Positions 8,776 to 16,576 of a stretch of 64,000 nucleotides of DNA are shown here, one piece after another. The DNA comes from Desulfobotulus pelophilus (GTDB lineage Bacteria; Desulfobacterota; Desulfobacteria; Desulfobacterales; ASO4-4). Under the pieces are notes generated by a model that had not been told where the DNA came from, ran no database searches, and saw only the letters and a program-made list of their open reading frames with translations. The stretch is from the NCBI RefSeq assembly GCF_026155325.1, contig NZ_JAPFPW010000001.1, positions 62,001-126,000 on the forward strand. The letters are read 5' to 3'. Within the stretch, counting starts at the first letter, position 1. Every line of letters starts with the position of its first letter. The translations under genes were made by a program, and so were the position numbers.

Positions 8776-10557
8776 TTATTCGATGAAGAGTTGTTGGCCG
8801 GGATAGATGGTGCTCTGGCGGCTCAGGTTGTTGATCTGCAGAAGCCGTTGCAGGGGCATGTTGTGTTTCAGGGCAATGGTGAAGGGTGTGTCGCCTGCCT
8901 GGACGCGGTATGCCTGTCTTTGGGTATCAAGGTTCTTTACCTGTTGTGCACCGCCTGGGATGCGTAGTCTCTGGCCTATCTGCAGCCTTGTGTGGGGAAG
9001 CTGGTTGGCTGCAATAATGTTCTGTGTGGATATGTTGAATCTTCTCGAGATGTCCCAGAGGGTATCTCCCTTCTGCACCGTATAGGAAAGGGTCTGGCGT
9101 TCCTGGGCGGAAGACGGGGCTATGTTTCTACCGGGTGAAGCGGCAACGGTCTGTGAAGAAGAACCGGAAGGAATTTTTATGACCTGGCCGGCCCGGATCA
9201 GGTTGGCTCTCTGGATGCCGTTCTCTGTCATGAGCTGGCGAACGGACACTTTATAACGTGCAGCAATGGTTGACAGGGCCTCGCCCGGCTTGACCCTGTG
9301 GTGGAGATAGGCTCTTTGTGGTGGTGTGGCTTCCTCAATGGATTCAATGGAAGCCAGAAAGCGGTCCGTGTATCCTTGGGGTATCTTGAGTGTATAGGTC
9401 TCATTGGGCAGGAGATCATAGCGGAGTTCAGGGTTGAGTTCTTTGAGATCTTTCAAGGCTATGCCAGTGACAGATGCGATGGATTGCAGGGTAACCTGCC
9501 GTTCCACAGACACATTTTCATAGGCAGGTGGGGCGTCCAGCTGGTTGGGGTCAAAACCGTACTTTTCCATATTCTGCAGGATGTGAATGGTTGCCAGAAA
9601 TCGGGGTACGTACTGTGCGGTTTCTCTGGGGAGCTTGGTGTAAAGATCCCAGAAATTGTCGAGGTAATTAACATTCTGACTGCGTATGGTCCGGAGCACC
9701 CGGCCTTCGCCACAATTGTAGGCCGCCAGTACCGTTGGCCAGTCACCGAAAAGTCTGTGTAGCTCGGTGAGATAGGCAACGGCTGCATCGGTTGCTTTTT
9801 CTGGGTCCATGCGCTCATCAATCAGAAGATCCCGTTTCAGGCCGAAACGGACACCCGTGGATGGAATGAACTGCCATAGTCCAAGGGCACGTGCACTGGA
9901 CAGGGCTTTGACCTGGAACCCGGACTCGATCAGGGGGAGCCAGGCAAGTTCTTCGGGAAGGCCAGCCTCATTGAGTTTTTCAAGAATCATATCCATATAA
10001 ATGCCTGATCTCCGATAGGCTCTTTCAAAGAAAAGGCGTTCCTGGCCGGTAAAGCGGTCAATTTCCCGCTGCACATATACGTTGTCCGGGATTTGAATGG
10101 CGCTCTGTTTTCCCTCCACACCAATGGTTCTGGATGAGTACACTTCTAGAATACGACGAGCTATGGTCAGTCGAATATCATCTCTTTGCTGAAGATCCGT
10201 TGGTGTAAGGGTTTCTGCCCGCATAATGAGGTCGTAGGCCTGGTCCAGTGACTCCAGAGCCGAGTCGTATTCTCCCGCCATCCAGAATTCATTGGCGGTG
10301 TCGTAAAAATCCAGTGCCTGGTCAAAGGGGCTGGTTATGGTTTTTTCTGCGATTACTACAGGTGTTTTTCTGCGGGATGCGGGAGTAGCTGCAGGTGTGC
10401 TTTGCGCTTTGCCGGGGCTGCTGATTTTATCTTCATCGGCCAGTGCTGATTCCGGTGGTGTGGTTTTGGAGTTGCTGGCTGTGGGATTTTGCAGGGAAGC
10501 GCAGCCGGAATAGAAAAGAAGGCTGGAGCAAAAAAAACAAAGAAATAAACGCTTCAT
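8776..10557 (-). CDS. MltD-type membrane-bound lytic transglycosylase with three LysM domains
   Basis: This 593-residue envelope enzyme cleaves peptidoglycan glycan strands. It starts with a lipoprotein-type signal (hydrophobic segment 4-17, cysteine C19 after YSG; the residue three before the cysteine is an unusual tyrosine). A low-complexity linker and a helical region follow. The SLT domain begins near 200, with likely catalytic E211 in LIESGF and the GLWQF and AAYNCGEG motifs. Three LysM glycan-binding domains lie at about 420-466, 490-534 and 549-593. Domain order matches MltD. It is a single gene divergent from the tRNA-tuf operon. Confidence 0.9.
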   Translation of the reverse strand: MKRLFLCFFCSSLLFYSGCASLQNPTASNSKTTPPESALADEDKISSPGKAQSTPAATPASRRKTPVVIAEKTITSPFDQALDFYDTANEFWMAGEYDSALESLDQAYDLIMRAETLTPTDLQQRDDIRLTIARRILEVYSSRTIGVEGKQSAIQIPDNVYVQREIDRFTGQERLFFERAYRRSGIYMDMILEKLNEAGLPEELAWLPLIESGFQVKALSSARALGLWQFIPSTGVRFGLKRDLLIDERMDPEKATDAAVAYLTELHRLFGDWPTVLAAYNCGEGRVLRTIRSQNVNYLDNFWDLYTKLPRETAQYVPRFLATIHILQNMEKYGFDPNQLDAPPAYENVSVERQVTLQSIASVTGIALKDLKELNPELRYDLLPNETYTLKIPQGYTDRFLASIESIEEATPPQRAYLHHRVKPGEALSTIAARYKVSVRQLMTENGIQRANLIRAGQVIKIPSGSSSQTVAASPGRNIAPSSAQERQTLSYTVQKGDTLWDISRRFNISTQNIIAANQLPHTRLQIGQRLRIPGGAQQVKNLDTQRQAYRVQAGDTPFTIALKHNMPLQRLLQINNLSRQSTIYPGQQLFIE

Positions 10558-11026
10558 GCCGGATTAACCTCTATGGTGGGTTTCAGAGTCTGAAGCCTGG
10601 GCCTCGGTGTGGCAGCAAAGGGCCTGTGATGGTTTCGATTGCCTTGTTCATAAAAAGTGAGGCAGTCTGGTTTTCCCTGCAGCGCATGTTTGTGGTAAGC
10701 CCTGATGCAGGGGAAAGCAGTCGGTAGTTTTCAGAGAATTGATTCTGTTTTTTTCAAAAACATAAAAAAAGTAGCGTAAGGTGATTGGCTGTGTCAATGG
10801 AGAATTGGTTGGTGGACCACAGGCGGGCAAAAAATCGGTCTGGTGTTGTCATGGCTTTTGGGATGCGAAGCCGCCGGAATAATTTGGAACGTGTTTTCAT
10901 AAAATAATTGTCAGAATGTTTATATTAAGGTAAAACCAAAAATTGGTGCCATTTTTTTCAGGTTTTTAAAAAAAAAGCTTGTCAAAAGCCGGTTGGATCG
11001 TTTACAAGGAGGCGTTGTCTTTTTAG
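10558..11026. other. Divergent intergenic region, AT-rich towards the right
   Basis: These 469 bases separate the minus-strand lytic transglycosylase gene from the plus-strand tRNA operon. Short frames occur on both strands but have no ribosome site, coding character or recognisable product. The right half contains several A and T tracts, as expected for upstream promoter sequence. Apart from the candidate tRNA promoter near the right end I see no defined element. Confidence 0.6.
10979..11007 (+). promoter_or_regulatory. Candidate promoter of the tRNA-tuf operon
   Basis: A good -35 hexamer TTGTCA (10979-10984) lies directly after an A-rich tract, as in UP elements. After 17 bases comes TTACAA (11002-11007), a poor -10 match. 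The position, about 20 bases before the first tRNA, is right for a stable-RNA promoter, but the weak -10 makes this tentative. Confidence 0.35.
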
Positions 11027-11103
11027 GCCAACGTAGCTCAGCTGGCCAGAGCGGCTGACTTGTAATCAGCGGGTCGGGGGTTCGAATCCCTTCGTTGGCT
11101 CCA
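11027..11103 (+). tRNA. tRNA-Thr (anticodon UGU)
   Basis: Acceptor stem GCCAACG pairs with CGTTGGC, and the anticodon loop CTTGTAA gives anticodon TGT for ACA codons. The T arm contains GGTTCGAATCC, the discriminator is T, and CCA is encoded. It is first in a Thr-Tyr-Gly-Thr cluster upstream of tuf, the same order as the E. coli thrU-tyrU-glyT-thrT-tufB operon. Confidence 0.96.
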
Positions 11104-11111
11104 TAAAAGAC

Positions 11112-11196
11112 GGTGGGGTTCCCGAGCGGTCAAAGGGAGCAGACTGTAAATCTGCCGGCCAAGCCTTCGGAGGTTCAAATCCTCCCCCCACCACCA
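11112..11196 (+). tRNA. tRNA-Tyr (anticodon GUA)
   Basis: A class II tRNA with a long variable arm (about 11150-11170). Acceptor stem GGTGGGG pairs with CCCCACC, anticodon loop CTGTAAA gives GTA, the discriminator is A and CCA is encoded. It lies eight bases after tRNA-Thr(UGU). Confidence 0.96.
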
Positions 11197-11306
11197 CAAC
11201 GGTCCTGTAGAAGGTTTGTTTGCAAAAACTGCTTGCATTCAAGCCGCAATTGTACTACATGGCTGCCTGCAAAACGAAAGAAAGGTTCTCAAAAGGAATC
11301 TTTTGG

Positions 11307-11382
11307 GCGGGAGTAGCTCAGTTGGTAGAGCGTCAGCCTTCCAAGCTGAATGTCGCGAGTTCGAACCTCGTCTCCCGCTCCA
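11307..11382 (+). tRNA. tRNA-Gly (anticodon UCC)
   Basis: Acceptor stem GCGGGAG pairs with CTCCCGC, the anticodon loop is CTTCCAA (anticodon TCC, for GGA/GGG), discriminator T and encoded CCA. About 110 bases of spacer without other features separate it from tRNA-Tyr. Confidence 0.96.
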
Positions 11383-11434
11383 GTTAAATCTATCAGGTGT
11401 CTTTGGCCTGATGTTTTGAAGGCAATAAGCGTGT

Positions 11435-11511
<77 letters not shown>

Positions 11512-11622
11512 TTTGTTGCTTATTTTTTATTTGAGGTTTTCGAGTGGGTCCGACGTCGTGTGTAGAGGCGGACGCAATCCTTCGGAGAAAACGATCAAGC
11601 AGGTTTTTTTAGGAGGCGAATA

Positions 11623-12816
11623 ATGGCTAAGGCAAAATTTGAGCGCACGAAGCCGCATGTGAACGTCGGGACCATTGGGCATATCGACCACGGTAAGACT
11701 ACCCTGACGGCAGCGATCACCAAAACCTGTTCCATGAAAGGTCTTGGTCAGAAAGTTGACTATGATAATATCGACAAAGCTCCCGAGGAGCGTGAGCGCG
11801 GTATTACCATCTCTACTTCCCATGTGGAGTATGAGTCTGTTTCCCGTCACTACGCCCACGTGGACTGCCCGGGGCATGCGGACTACATCAAAAACATGAT
11901 CACGGGTGCCGCGCAGATGGATGGTGCGATTCTTGTGGTTTCTGCCAGCGATGGTCCCATGCCGCAGACCCGGGAGCATATTCTTCTTGCCCGGCAGGTT
12001 GGTGTACCCCGTATCGTAGTGTTTCTGAACAAGTGTGATATGGTGGACGATGAGGAGCTTATCGAGCTTGTTGAGATGGAGCTTCAGGAGCTGCTGGACA
12101 AGTACGACTTTCCGGGAAGTGACACCCCCATCATCCGGGGTTCTGCTTTGAAAGCTCTTGAGTCTGATGATCCAGACTCAGAAGACTGCAAGTGCATCTG
12201 GAACCTTCTCGATTCCGTTGACAGTTATATTCCGGAGCCGGAGCGTGATGTTGATAAAACCTTCCTTATGCCTGTGGAAGACGTGTTTTCAATTTCAGGT
12301 CGCGGGACCGTTGTCACTGGTCGTATAGAGCGTGGTATTGTCAAGCCGGGCGACAACGTAGAGATCGTCGGACTTCGTGACACCATTAAAACAGTGTGTA
12401 CCGGTGTCGAGATGTTCCGAAAGCTTCTGGACGAAGGTCGTGCAGGTGACAACGTTGGCCTTCTTCTTCGCGGTACCAAGCGTGATGAGGTTGAGCGTGG
12501 TCAGGTAGTTGCCAAGCCCGGCAGTATTACCCCGCATACGAAGTTTAAGGCGGAAGTATATATCCTTTCCAAGGAAGAGGGTGGACGTCATACTCCATTC
12601 TTTAGCGGATATCGTCCCCAGTTCTTCTTCCGAACGACAGACGTTACCGGTATTATGAATTTGCCGGAAGGCGTTGAGATGATTATGCCTGGTGATAACG
12701 TTACCATTACGGCTGAGCTGATAGCTCCCATTGCTATGGAAAAAGAGCTGAGATTCGCCATTCGTGAAGGTGGCCGTACTGTAGGTGCGGGCGTTGTTTC
12801 CGAAATTATTGCCTAA
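11623..12816 (+). CDS. tuf: Elongation factor Tu
   Basis: The 397-residue GTPase delivers aminoacyl-tRNA to the ribosome. GTP-binding motifs are GHIDHGKT (G1, near residue 18), DCPGHADYI (G3, switch 2) and NKCD (G4), with GSALKA (G5). Switch 1 is represented by ERERGITIS. The C-terminal barrel domains end in VVSEIIA. AGGAGG lies about eight bases before the ATG. It follows the four tRNA genes and precedes rpmG, and is the only tuf in this window; the second copy often found next to fusA is absent. Confidence 0.98.
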   Translation: MAKAKFERTKPHVNVGTIGHIDHGKTTLTAAITKTCSMKGLGQKVDYDNIDKAPEERERGITISTSHVEYESVSRHYAHVDCPGHADYIKNMITGAAQMDGAILVVSASDGPMPQTREHILLARQVGVPRIVVFLNKCDMVDDEELIELVEMELQELLDKYDFPGSDTPIIRGSALKALESDDPDSEDCKCIWNLLDSVDSYIPEPERDVDKTFLMPVEDVFSISGRGTVVTGRIERGIVKPGDNVEIVGLRDTIKTVCTGVEMFRKLLDEGRAGDNVGLLLRGTKRDEVERGQVVAKPGSITPHTKFKAEVYILSKEEGGRHTPFFSGYRPQFFFRTTDVTGIMNLPEGVEMIMPGDNVTITAELIAPIAMEKELRFAIREGGRTVGAGVVSEIIA

Positions 12817-12831
12817 TCCAAGGAGAGTCCG

Positions 12832-12981
12832 GTGAGAGTCATTGTAACGCTGAACTGCACAGAGTGTAAGCAGCGCAACTATACTACGACCAAGAATAAG
12901 CGGACCACTCCGGACAAACTGGAGTTCAGCAAATATTGCAGATTTTGCAAGCATCACACCAAGCACAGAGAAACTAAGTAG
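12832..12981 (+). CDS. rpmG: Ribosomal protein bL33, zinc-ribbon form
   Basis: A 49-residue large-subunit protein read from a GTG at 12832 with AGGAG about six bases upstream. It shows the pattern VTLNCTEC ... YCRFCKHHT ... HRETK. The two CxxC pairs mark the zinc-binding (C+) form. It lies 15 bases after tuf and just before a terminator-like hairpin, the usual tuf-rpmG-secE-nusG arrangement. Confidence 0.96.
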   Translation: MRVIVTLNCTECKQRNYTTTKNKRTTPDKLEFSKYCRFCKHHTKHRETK

Positions 12982-13006
12982 GTTCTTTTTTTTGATGGAT
13001 ATGAAA

Positions 13007-13045
13007 AGTCTGTCGACAGTGTTTGTGTCGTCGGCAGACTTTTTT
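13007..13045 (+). terminator. Terminator-like hairpin between rpmG and tRNA-Trp
   Basis: The arms 13007-13017 (AGTCTGTCGAC) and 13030-13040 (GTCGGCAGACT) form an 11-bp stem with one G-U pair, followed by TTTTT. It would end or attenuate transcripts from tuf-rpmG before tRNA-Trp and secE. Confidence 0.7.
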
Positions 13046-13047
13046 GC

Positions 13048-13124
13048 AGGCCAGTAGCTCGAATTGGTAGAGCGGCGGACTCCAAATCCGTAGGCTGGGG
13101 GTTCGAGTCCCTCCTGGCCTGCCA
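13048..13124 (+). tRNA. tRNA-Trp (anticodon CCA)
   Basis: Acceptor stem AGGCCAG pairs with CTGGCCT, the D arm is GCTC...GAGC, the anticodon loop CTCCAAA gives CCA, and the T arm contains GGTTCGAGTCC. The discriminator is G and CCA is encoded (13122-13124). It is placed between rpmG and secE, as in many bacteria. Confidence 0.96.
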
Positions 13125-13175
13125 CCTTCAAAAGTGCAAATTGGTGTTTATGGCTGAAAAACGGGGCAAGGTGCT

Positions 13176-13562
13176 ATGGGACGCTTACTGAAAAAAAAGA
13201 CGGATAAGCAGCTTCAGAAGACGAGGTTGAAGGCGAAAGCCAGCCAGGAAGAAAATGCTGAGTCCCCCGCTGGAGATATACTCGCCCGTAAATCGGGTGA
13301 GGTCAGCACCCAGGCAGAGAAAGCACCCAAAATCCCTTCCGGAAGCCGCTCGGTTGCCAAGCCTGATAAGAAGACGGCTGTAGCCAGGTGGCTTGAATTT
13401 TTTCAGGAGGCTCGAGCAGAGCTCGGCAAGGTGGTGTGGCCGTCAAGAAAGCAAGCGATGGCGTCCACAGGGGTTGTGATTGTTTTGGTGATTATATTAT
13501 CCTTTTTTCTCGGGATTGCCGATGCTGTCCTCACCAGGCTGGTCCAGCTGGCATTAAATTGA
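13176..13562 (+). CDS. secE: SecE, preprotein translocase subunit
   Basis: The 128-residue product has a long charged N-terminal part (about 1-70, rich in K, E and S), then the conserved cytoplasmic amphipathic segment EARAELGKVVWPSRKQA, and a single C-terminal membrane helix (about 101-122). SecE stabilises SecY in the protein-export channel. The lone membrane helix is the common minimal form, unlike the three-helix enterobacterial one; the extra charged N-terminus is poorly conserved sequence. AAGG precedes the ATG. Confidence 0.92.
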   Translation: MGRLLKKKTDKQLQKTRLKAKASQEENAESPAGDILARKSGEVSTQAEKAPKIPSGSRSVAKPDKKTAVARWLEFFQEARAELGKVVWPSRKQAMASTGVVIVLVIILSFFLGIADAVLTRLVQLALN

Positions 13563-13578
13563 ATTTATGGGGGGGCAT

Positions 13579-14109
13579 ATGGTTAAGAGATGGTATGTTG
13601 TGCATGTCTATTCGGGCTTTGAGGGTAAGGTAAAGCACTCTCTGGAAGAACGGATTGCAAGTTCCCCCCTGAAAGAGTATTTTGGCGAGATTATAGTTCC
13701 TACGGAAACTGTGGTGGAGTTGGTAAAGGGGGAGCGAAAAGAATCTTCCCGCAAGTTTTACCCCGGTTATATTTTGGTTCAGATGGCCTTGACGGATCTG
13801 ACCTGGCATTTGGTGAAGGATACCGGAAAAGTTACTGGTTTTCTTGGTGGGCGGGATAAGCCATCACCTATTACCGATGCAGAAGTTGAGCAGATCCTCC
13901 GGCGGATGGAAGCGGGAAAACAGAAGCCGCAGCCAAAATATCATTTTGAACCCGGCGATGAAATTCGGGTGATTGACGGACCCTTCACGAACTTTAATGG
14001 TACAGTTGAAGAGGTCAACCCGGAAAAAGGGAAGATCAAGGTCTTTGTAAGTATTTTCGGCCGATCCACTCCCGTTGAGCTGGAGTTCGTACAGGTTACC
14101 AAGCTTTAA
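13579..14109 (+). CDS. nusG: Transcription termination/antitermination factor NusG
   Basis: NusG binds RNA polymerase and couples it to Rho or the ribosome. The product has 176 residues from the ATG at 13579, which follows a G-rich run; an upstream ATG at 13567 would add four residues but lacks a ribosome site. The NGN domain is visible as [12 protein letters not shown] and [10 protein letters not shown], and the C-terminal KOW domain as [16 protein letters not shown]. It sits between secE and rplK. Confidence 0.96.
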   Translation: MVKRWYVVHVYSGFEGKVKHSLEERIASSPLKEYFGEIIVPTETVVELVKGERKESSRKFYPGYILVQMALTDLTWHLVKDTGKVTGFLGGRDKPSPITDAEVEQILRRMEAGKQKPQPKYHFEPGDEIRVIDGPFTNFNGTVEEVNPEKGKIKVFVSIFGRSTPVELEFVQVTKL

Positions 14110-14131
14110 GGGTTAAGGAGTACAGAGCAAG

Positions 14132-14557
14132 ATGGCAAAAAAAGTGATGGCGCAAATCAAGCTCCAGGTCTCTGCGGGGAAAGCGAACCCCTCTCCCCCC
14201 ATCGGTCCGGCTCTGGGGCAGCATGGCGTTAATATAATGGACTTTTGCAAGGCCTTTAATGCACGGACACAAAATGATGTGGGAATGATTATCCCCGTCG
14301 TGATTACAGTCTACCAGGATCGTACGTTTACCTTTATCACCAAGACGCCACCAGCGTCCGTACTCCTGAAAAAGGCCGCGAAAATAAATTCGGGTTCCAG
14401 CAATCCGAAGCTGAACAAGGTGGCTAAGATCAGCCGGAATGAGGTTGAGGAAATCGCCAAGCTCAAGATGCCGGATCTGAATGCTTATGACCTGGATACT
14501 GCCGTGAGGATTGTTGCCGGCACTGCCAGAAGTATGGGCATCGAGATCGTTCAGTAA
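14132..14557 (+). CDS. rplK: Ribosomal protein uL11
   Basis: The 141-residue protein of the GTPase-associated centre carries the glycine/proline-rich N-terminal motif ([16 protein letters not shown]) that touches translation factors and thiopeptides. The C-terminal rRNA-binding domain ends in [11 protein letters not shown]. Length and sequence are standard. It is the first gene of the L11-L1 pair, 22 bases after nusG. Confidence 0.97.
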   Translation: MAKKVMAQIKLQVSAGKANPSPPIGPALGQHGVNIMDFCKAFNARTQNDVGMIIPVVITVYQDRTFTFITKTPPASVLLKKAAKINSGSSNPKLNKVAKISRNEVEEIAKLKMPDLNAYDLDTAVRIVAGTARSMGIEIVQ

Positions 14558-14575
14558 AATAAGGAGTCGTCAAAG

Positions 14576-15268
14576 ATGCCGAAGCGCGGTAAAAAATATC
14601 TAGAGACCGGTAAAGGTCGTGATTTCACAGAACGATTTGCCTTAAGGGAAGGTATAGAGCTTGCCCTTGATGCTACCTACGTGAAATTTGATGAAAGCGT
14701 TGATGTGGCTGTTCGTCTTGGGGTCGATCCAAGGCATGCAGATCAGATGGTCCGAGGGACATGCATTTTGCCCAACGGGCTTGGTAAAGAAGTACGTGTG
14801 CTGGTTTTTGCCAAAGGCGAAAAAGCTAAAGAGGCTGAGGAAGCCGGTGCAGACTATGTAGGCCTTGAAGATCTTGTTGAAAAAATTCAGGGCGGCTGGT
14901 TTGATTTTGACAAAGCCGTTGCCACTCCGGATACCATGGGTTTTGTTGGGCGTATTGGTAAGCTTCTCGGTCCTCGCGGATTGATGCCGAATGCCAAAAC
15001 AGGTACCGTTACCTTTGATGTCTCCCGCGCAGTCAATGAGCTGAAAGCAGGTAAGATAGACTTCAGGGTAGAAAAAGCAGGTATCGTCCATGCTCCGATG
15101 GGAAAAAAATCTTTTGGTCCTGAAAAGCTGGAAGAAAATATTCGGGCTTTCCTTGATAGTATCGAGAAGCTGAAGCCTTCTGCTGCCAAGGGTGCCTATA
15201 TTCGTGGGATGGCTATCTCCACAACCATGGGCCGGGGTGTACGAGTTGATACCCTTGCTCTTAAGTAA
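14576..15268 (+). CDS. rplA: Ribosomal protein uL1
   Basis: The 230-residue protein forms the mobile L1 stalk and is a translational autoregulator of its operon in other bacteria. Conserved segments include [17 protein letters not shown]-like text (here [14 protein letters not shown]) and the C-terminal [12 protein letters not shown]. It lies 18 bases after rplK. Confidence 0.97.
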   Translation: MPKRGKKYLETGKGRDFTERFALREGIELALDATYVKFDESVDVAVRLGVDPRHADQMVRGTCILPNGLGKEVRVLVFAKGEKAKEAEEAGADYVGLEDLVEKIQGGWFDFDKAVATPDTMGFVGRIGKLLGPRGLMPNAKTGTVTFDVSRAVNELKAGKIDFRVEKAGIVHAPMGKKSFGPEKLEENIRAFLDSIEKLKPSAAKGAYIRGMAISTTMGRGVRVDTLALK

Positions 15269-15295
15269 AAACTGTCTGTATTCAGGTGAAATGAC

Positions 15296-15324
15296 GGGAG
15301 GATGTAAATTCCTCCCTGCTTTTT
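15296..15324 (+). terminator. Attenuator-like hairpin after rplA
   Basis: GGGAGGA (15296-15302) pairs with TCCTCCC (15310-15316) around a seven-base loop, followed by TGC and five T. It lies in the rplA-rplJ spacer, where partial termination would set L1 against L10/L12 output. The short stem suggests incomplete termination. Confidence 0.55.
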
Positions 15325-15341
15325 CATAGCCGGAAATTTCG

Positions 15342-15405
15342 GTTACTGTCCAAGACAGTAGGTACACATGGAGTGTGTAAACGGCGTTGCCGACCTACCG
15401 AGACA
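15342..15405 (+). promoter_or_regulatory. Ribosomal protein L10 leader RNA
   Basis: The rplA-rplJ spacer contains AGACAGTAGGT, then GTAAACGG and GACCTACCGAG, with GTAGGT (15358-15363) pairing to ACCTAC (15393-15398). This arrangement resembles the L10(L12)4-binding leader of rplJL, through which the complex represses its own translation. The following 60 bases lead to the rplJ ribosome site. Identification is by pattern only. Confidence 0.65.
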
Positions 15406-15466
15406 GATCATGTTTTGGGTTTGGCCGGCACCTCCATGAAATTTAAAAGAAAGGGGGTGTTAGGAA

Positions 15467-15988
15467 ATGAAGTTATCCGAAAAAGAAGCGATTGTGCAGA
15501 AACTGCAGGAAGGTCTCGCCAGCGCACAGATTACTATCATTACGGATTATGAAGGTCTCAATGTTGAGAAGCTTTCCAGTCTCAGGCGTGAACTGCGCGA
15601 AGCTGGTGCAGAAATCCATGTAGTGAAAAATACACTGCTGAGACGTGCTTCCGAAGGAACAAGTGCAGATCTTCTACGAGAACACTTTACGGGACCCAGT
15701 GCAATCTGCTATAGCTCAACAGATCCTGTCCTGCCTGCAAAGGTTCTTACAAAATTCGCAGAAGCTAATGAAAAGCTGGAAATCCGGGCGGCTGTTCTGG
15801 AAGGAAAGCCTTTGACTGTTGCTGACTTGAAAGCATTGTCAGAGTTGCCCAGCAGGGAAGAGCTCCTTGCTCAGGTTCTGTCTGCCATGATTGCTGTTCC
15901 TACAGGTTTTGTGCGAGTTATCAATGCAGTTCCCAGTGGTCTGGTGAATGTCCTGACGGCCATCAAGGACCAGAAGGAAGCCGCCTGA
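15467..15988 (+). CDS. rplJ: Ribosomal protein uL10
   Basis: The 173-residue stalk base protein anchors L7/L12 dimers to 23S rRNA. The N-terminal RNA-binding part (VQKLQEGLASAQITIITDYEGL ... VVKNTLLRRA, split here) is clear, and the C-terminal helix that binds L12 follows SREELLAQVL. It is preceded by AAGGGGG and by an L10-type leader, consistent with autogenous control. Confidence 0.96.
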   Translation: MKLSEKEAIVQKLQEGLASAQITIITDYEGLNVEKLSSLRRELREAGAEIHVVKNTLLRRASEGTSADLLREHFTGPSAICYSSTDPVLPAKVLTKFAEANEKLEIRAAVLEGKPLTVADLKALSELPSREELLAQVLSAMIAVPTGFVRVINAVPSGLVNVLTAIKDQKEAA

Positions 15989-16072
15989 TTTACGCTTGGT
16001 TGATAGAGACAAACTCTTATTTCTTATTATATGAATTTATACAAAAACGCTTGTTTTTTGGAGGCTTGATCC

Positions 16073-16453
16073 ATGGCTGAAATTACCAAACAGGATGTAA
16101 TCGATTTTATTGCTAACATGACCGTTCTTGAGCTTTCTGAGCTTGTGAAAGAACTGGAAGAAAAATTTGGTGTGTCTGCAGCCGCTCCCGTTGCCATGGC
16201 AGCCATGCCTGCAGGTGCAGCAGCTGCTCCTGTTGAAGAGAAAACAGAGTTTGACGTTATACTTGTGGCCGCTGGTGACAAAAAAATTAACGTTATTAAG
16301 GAAGTCCGTGCCATTACAGGCCTTGGCCTCAAAGAAGCCAAAGACCTTGTGGAAGGTACTCCTGCTCCAGTCAAAGAAGGCATTGCCAAAGAAGAAGCTG
16401 AAAAGTTCAAAGCCCAGCTTGAAGAAGCCGGTGCAAAGGTCGAGCTCAAGTAG
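16073..16453 (+). CDS. rplL: Ribosomal protein bL12 (L7/L12)
   Basis: The 126-residue acidic protein has the N-terminal dimerisation helix, an alanine-rich hinge (about residues 36-55), and the C-terminal domain with [20 protein letters not shown] (20 residues), which recruits GTPase factors. GGAGG precedes the ATG. It is the last gene before the structured spacer leading to rpoB. Confidence 0.97.
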   Translation: MAEITKQDVIDFIANMTVLELSELVKELEEKFGVSAAAPVAMAAMPAGAAAAPVEEKTEFDVILVAAGDKKINVIKEVRAITGLGLKEAKDLVEGTPAPVKEGIAKEEAEKFKAQLEEAGAKVELK

Positions 16454-16515
16454 CCGACTCCTGTCTTGTCCTGTCGTTTTCACCATCCGTTCACATAAAC
16501 GCTTTTGCGGAACGC

Positions 16516-16541
16516 AGTCCGTGGGCTCTTGCTCGCGGACT
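16516..16541 (+). promoter_or_regulatory. Strong hairpin in the rplL-rpoB spacer
   Basis: Bases 16516-16526 (AGTCCGTGGGC) pair completely with 16531-16541 (GCTCGCGGACT), including two G-U pairs, around a TCTT loop. No U-run follows, so a full terminator is unlikely. E. coli has an attenuator and an RNase III site in the same spacer; a processing or attenuation role here is inferred by analogy. Confidence 0.6.
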
Positions 16542-16576
16542 TGTTTCGCTGTTGCGTAAGCAATCGGGGAGAAGCC

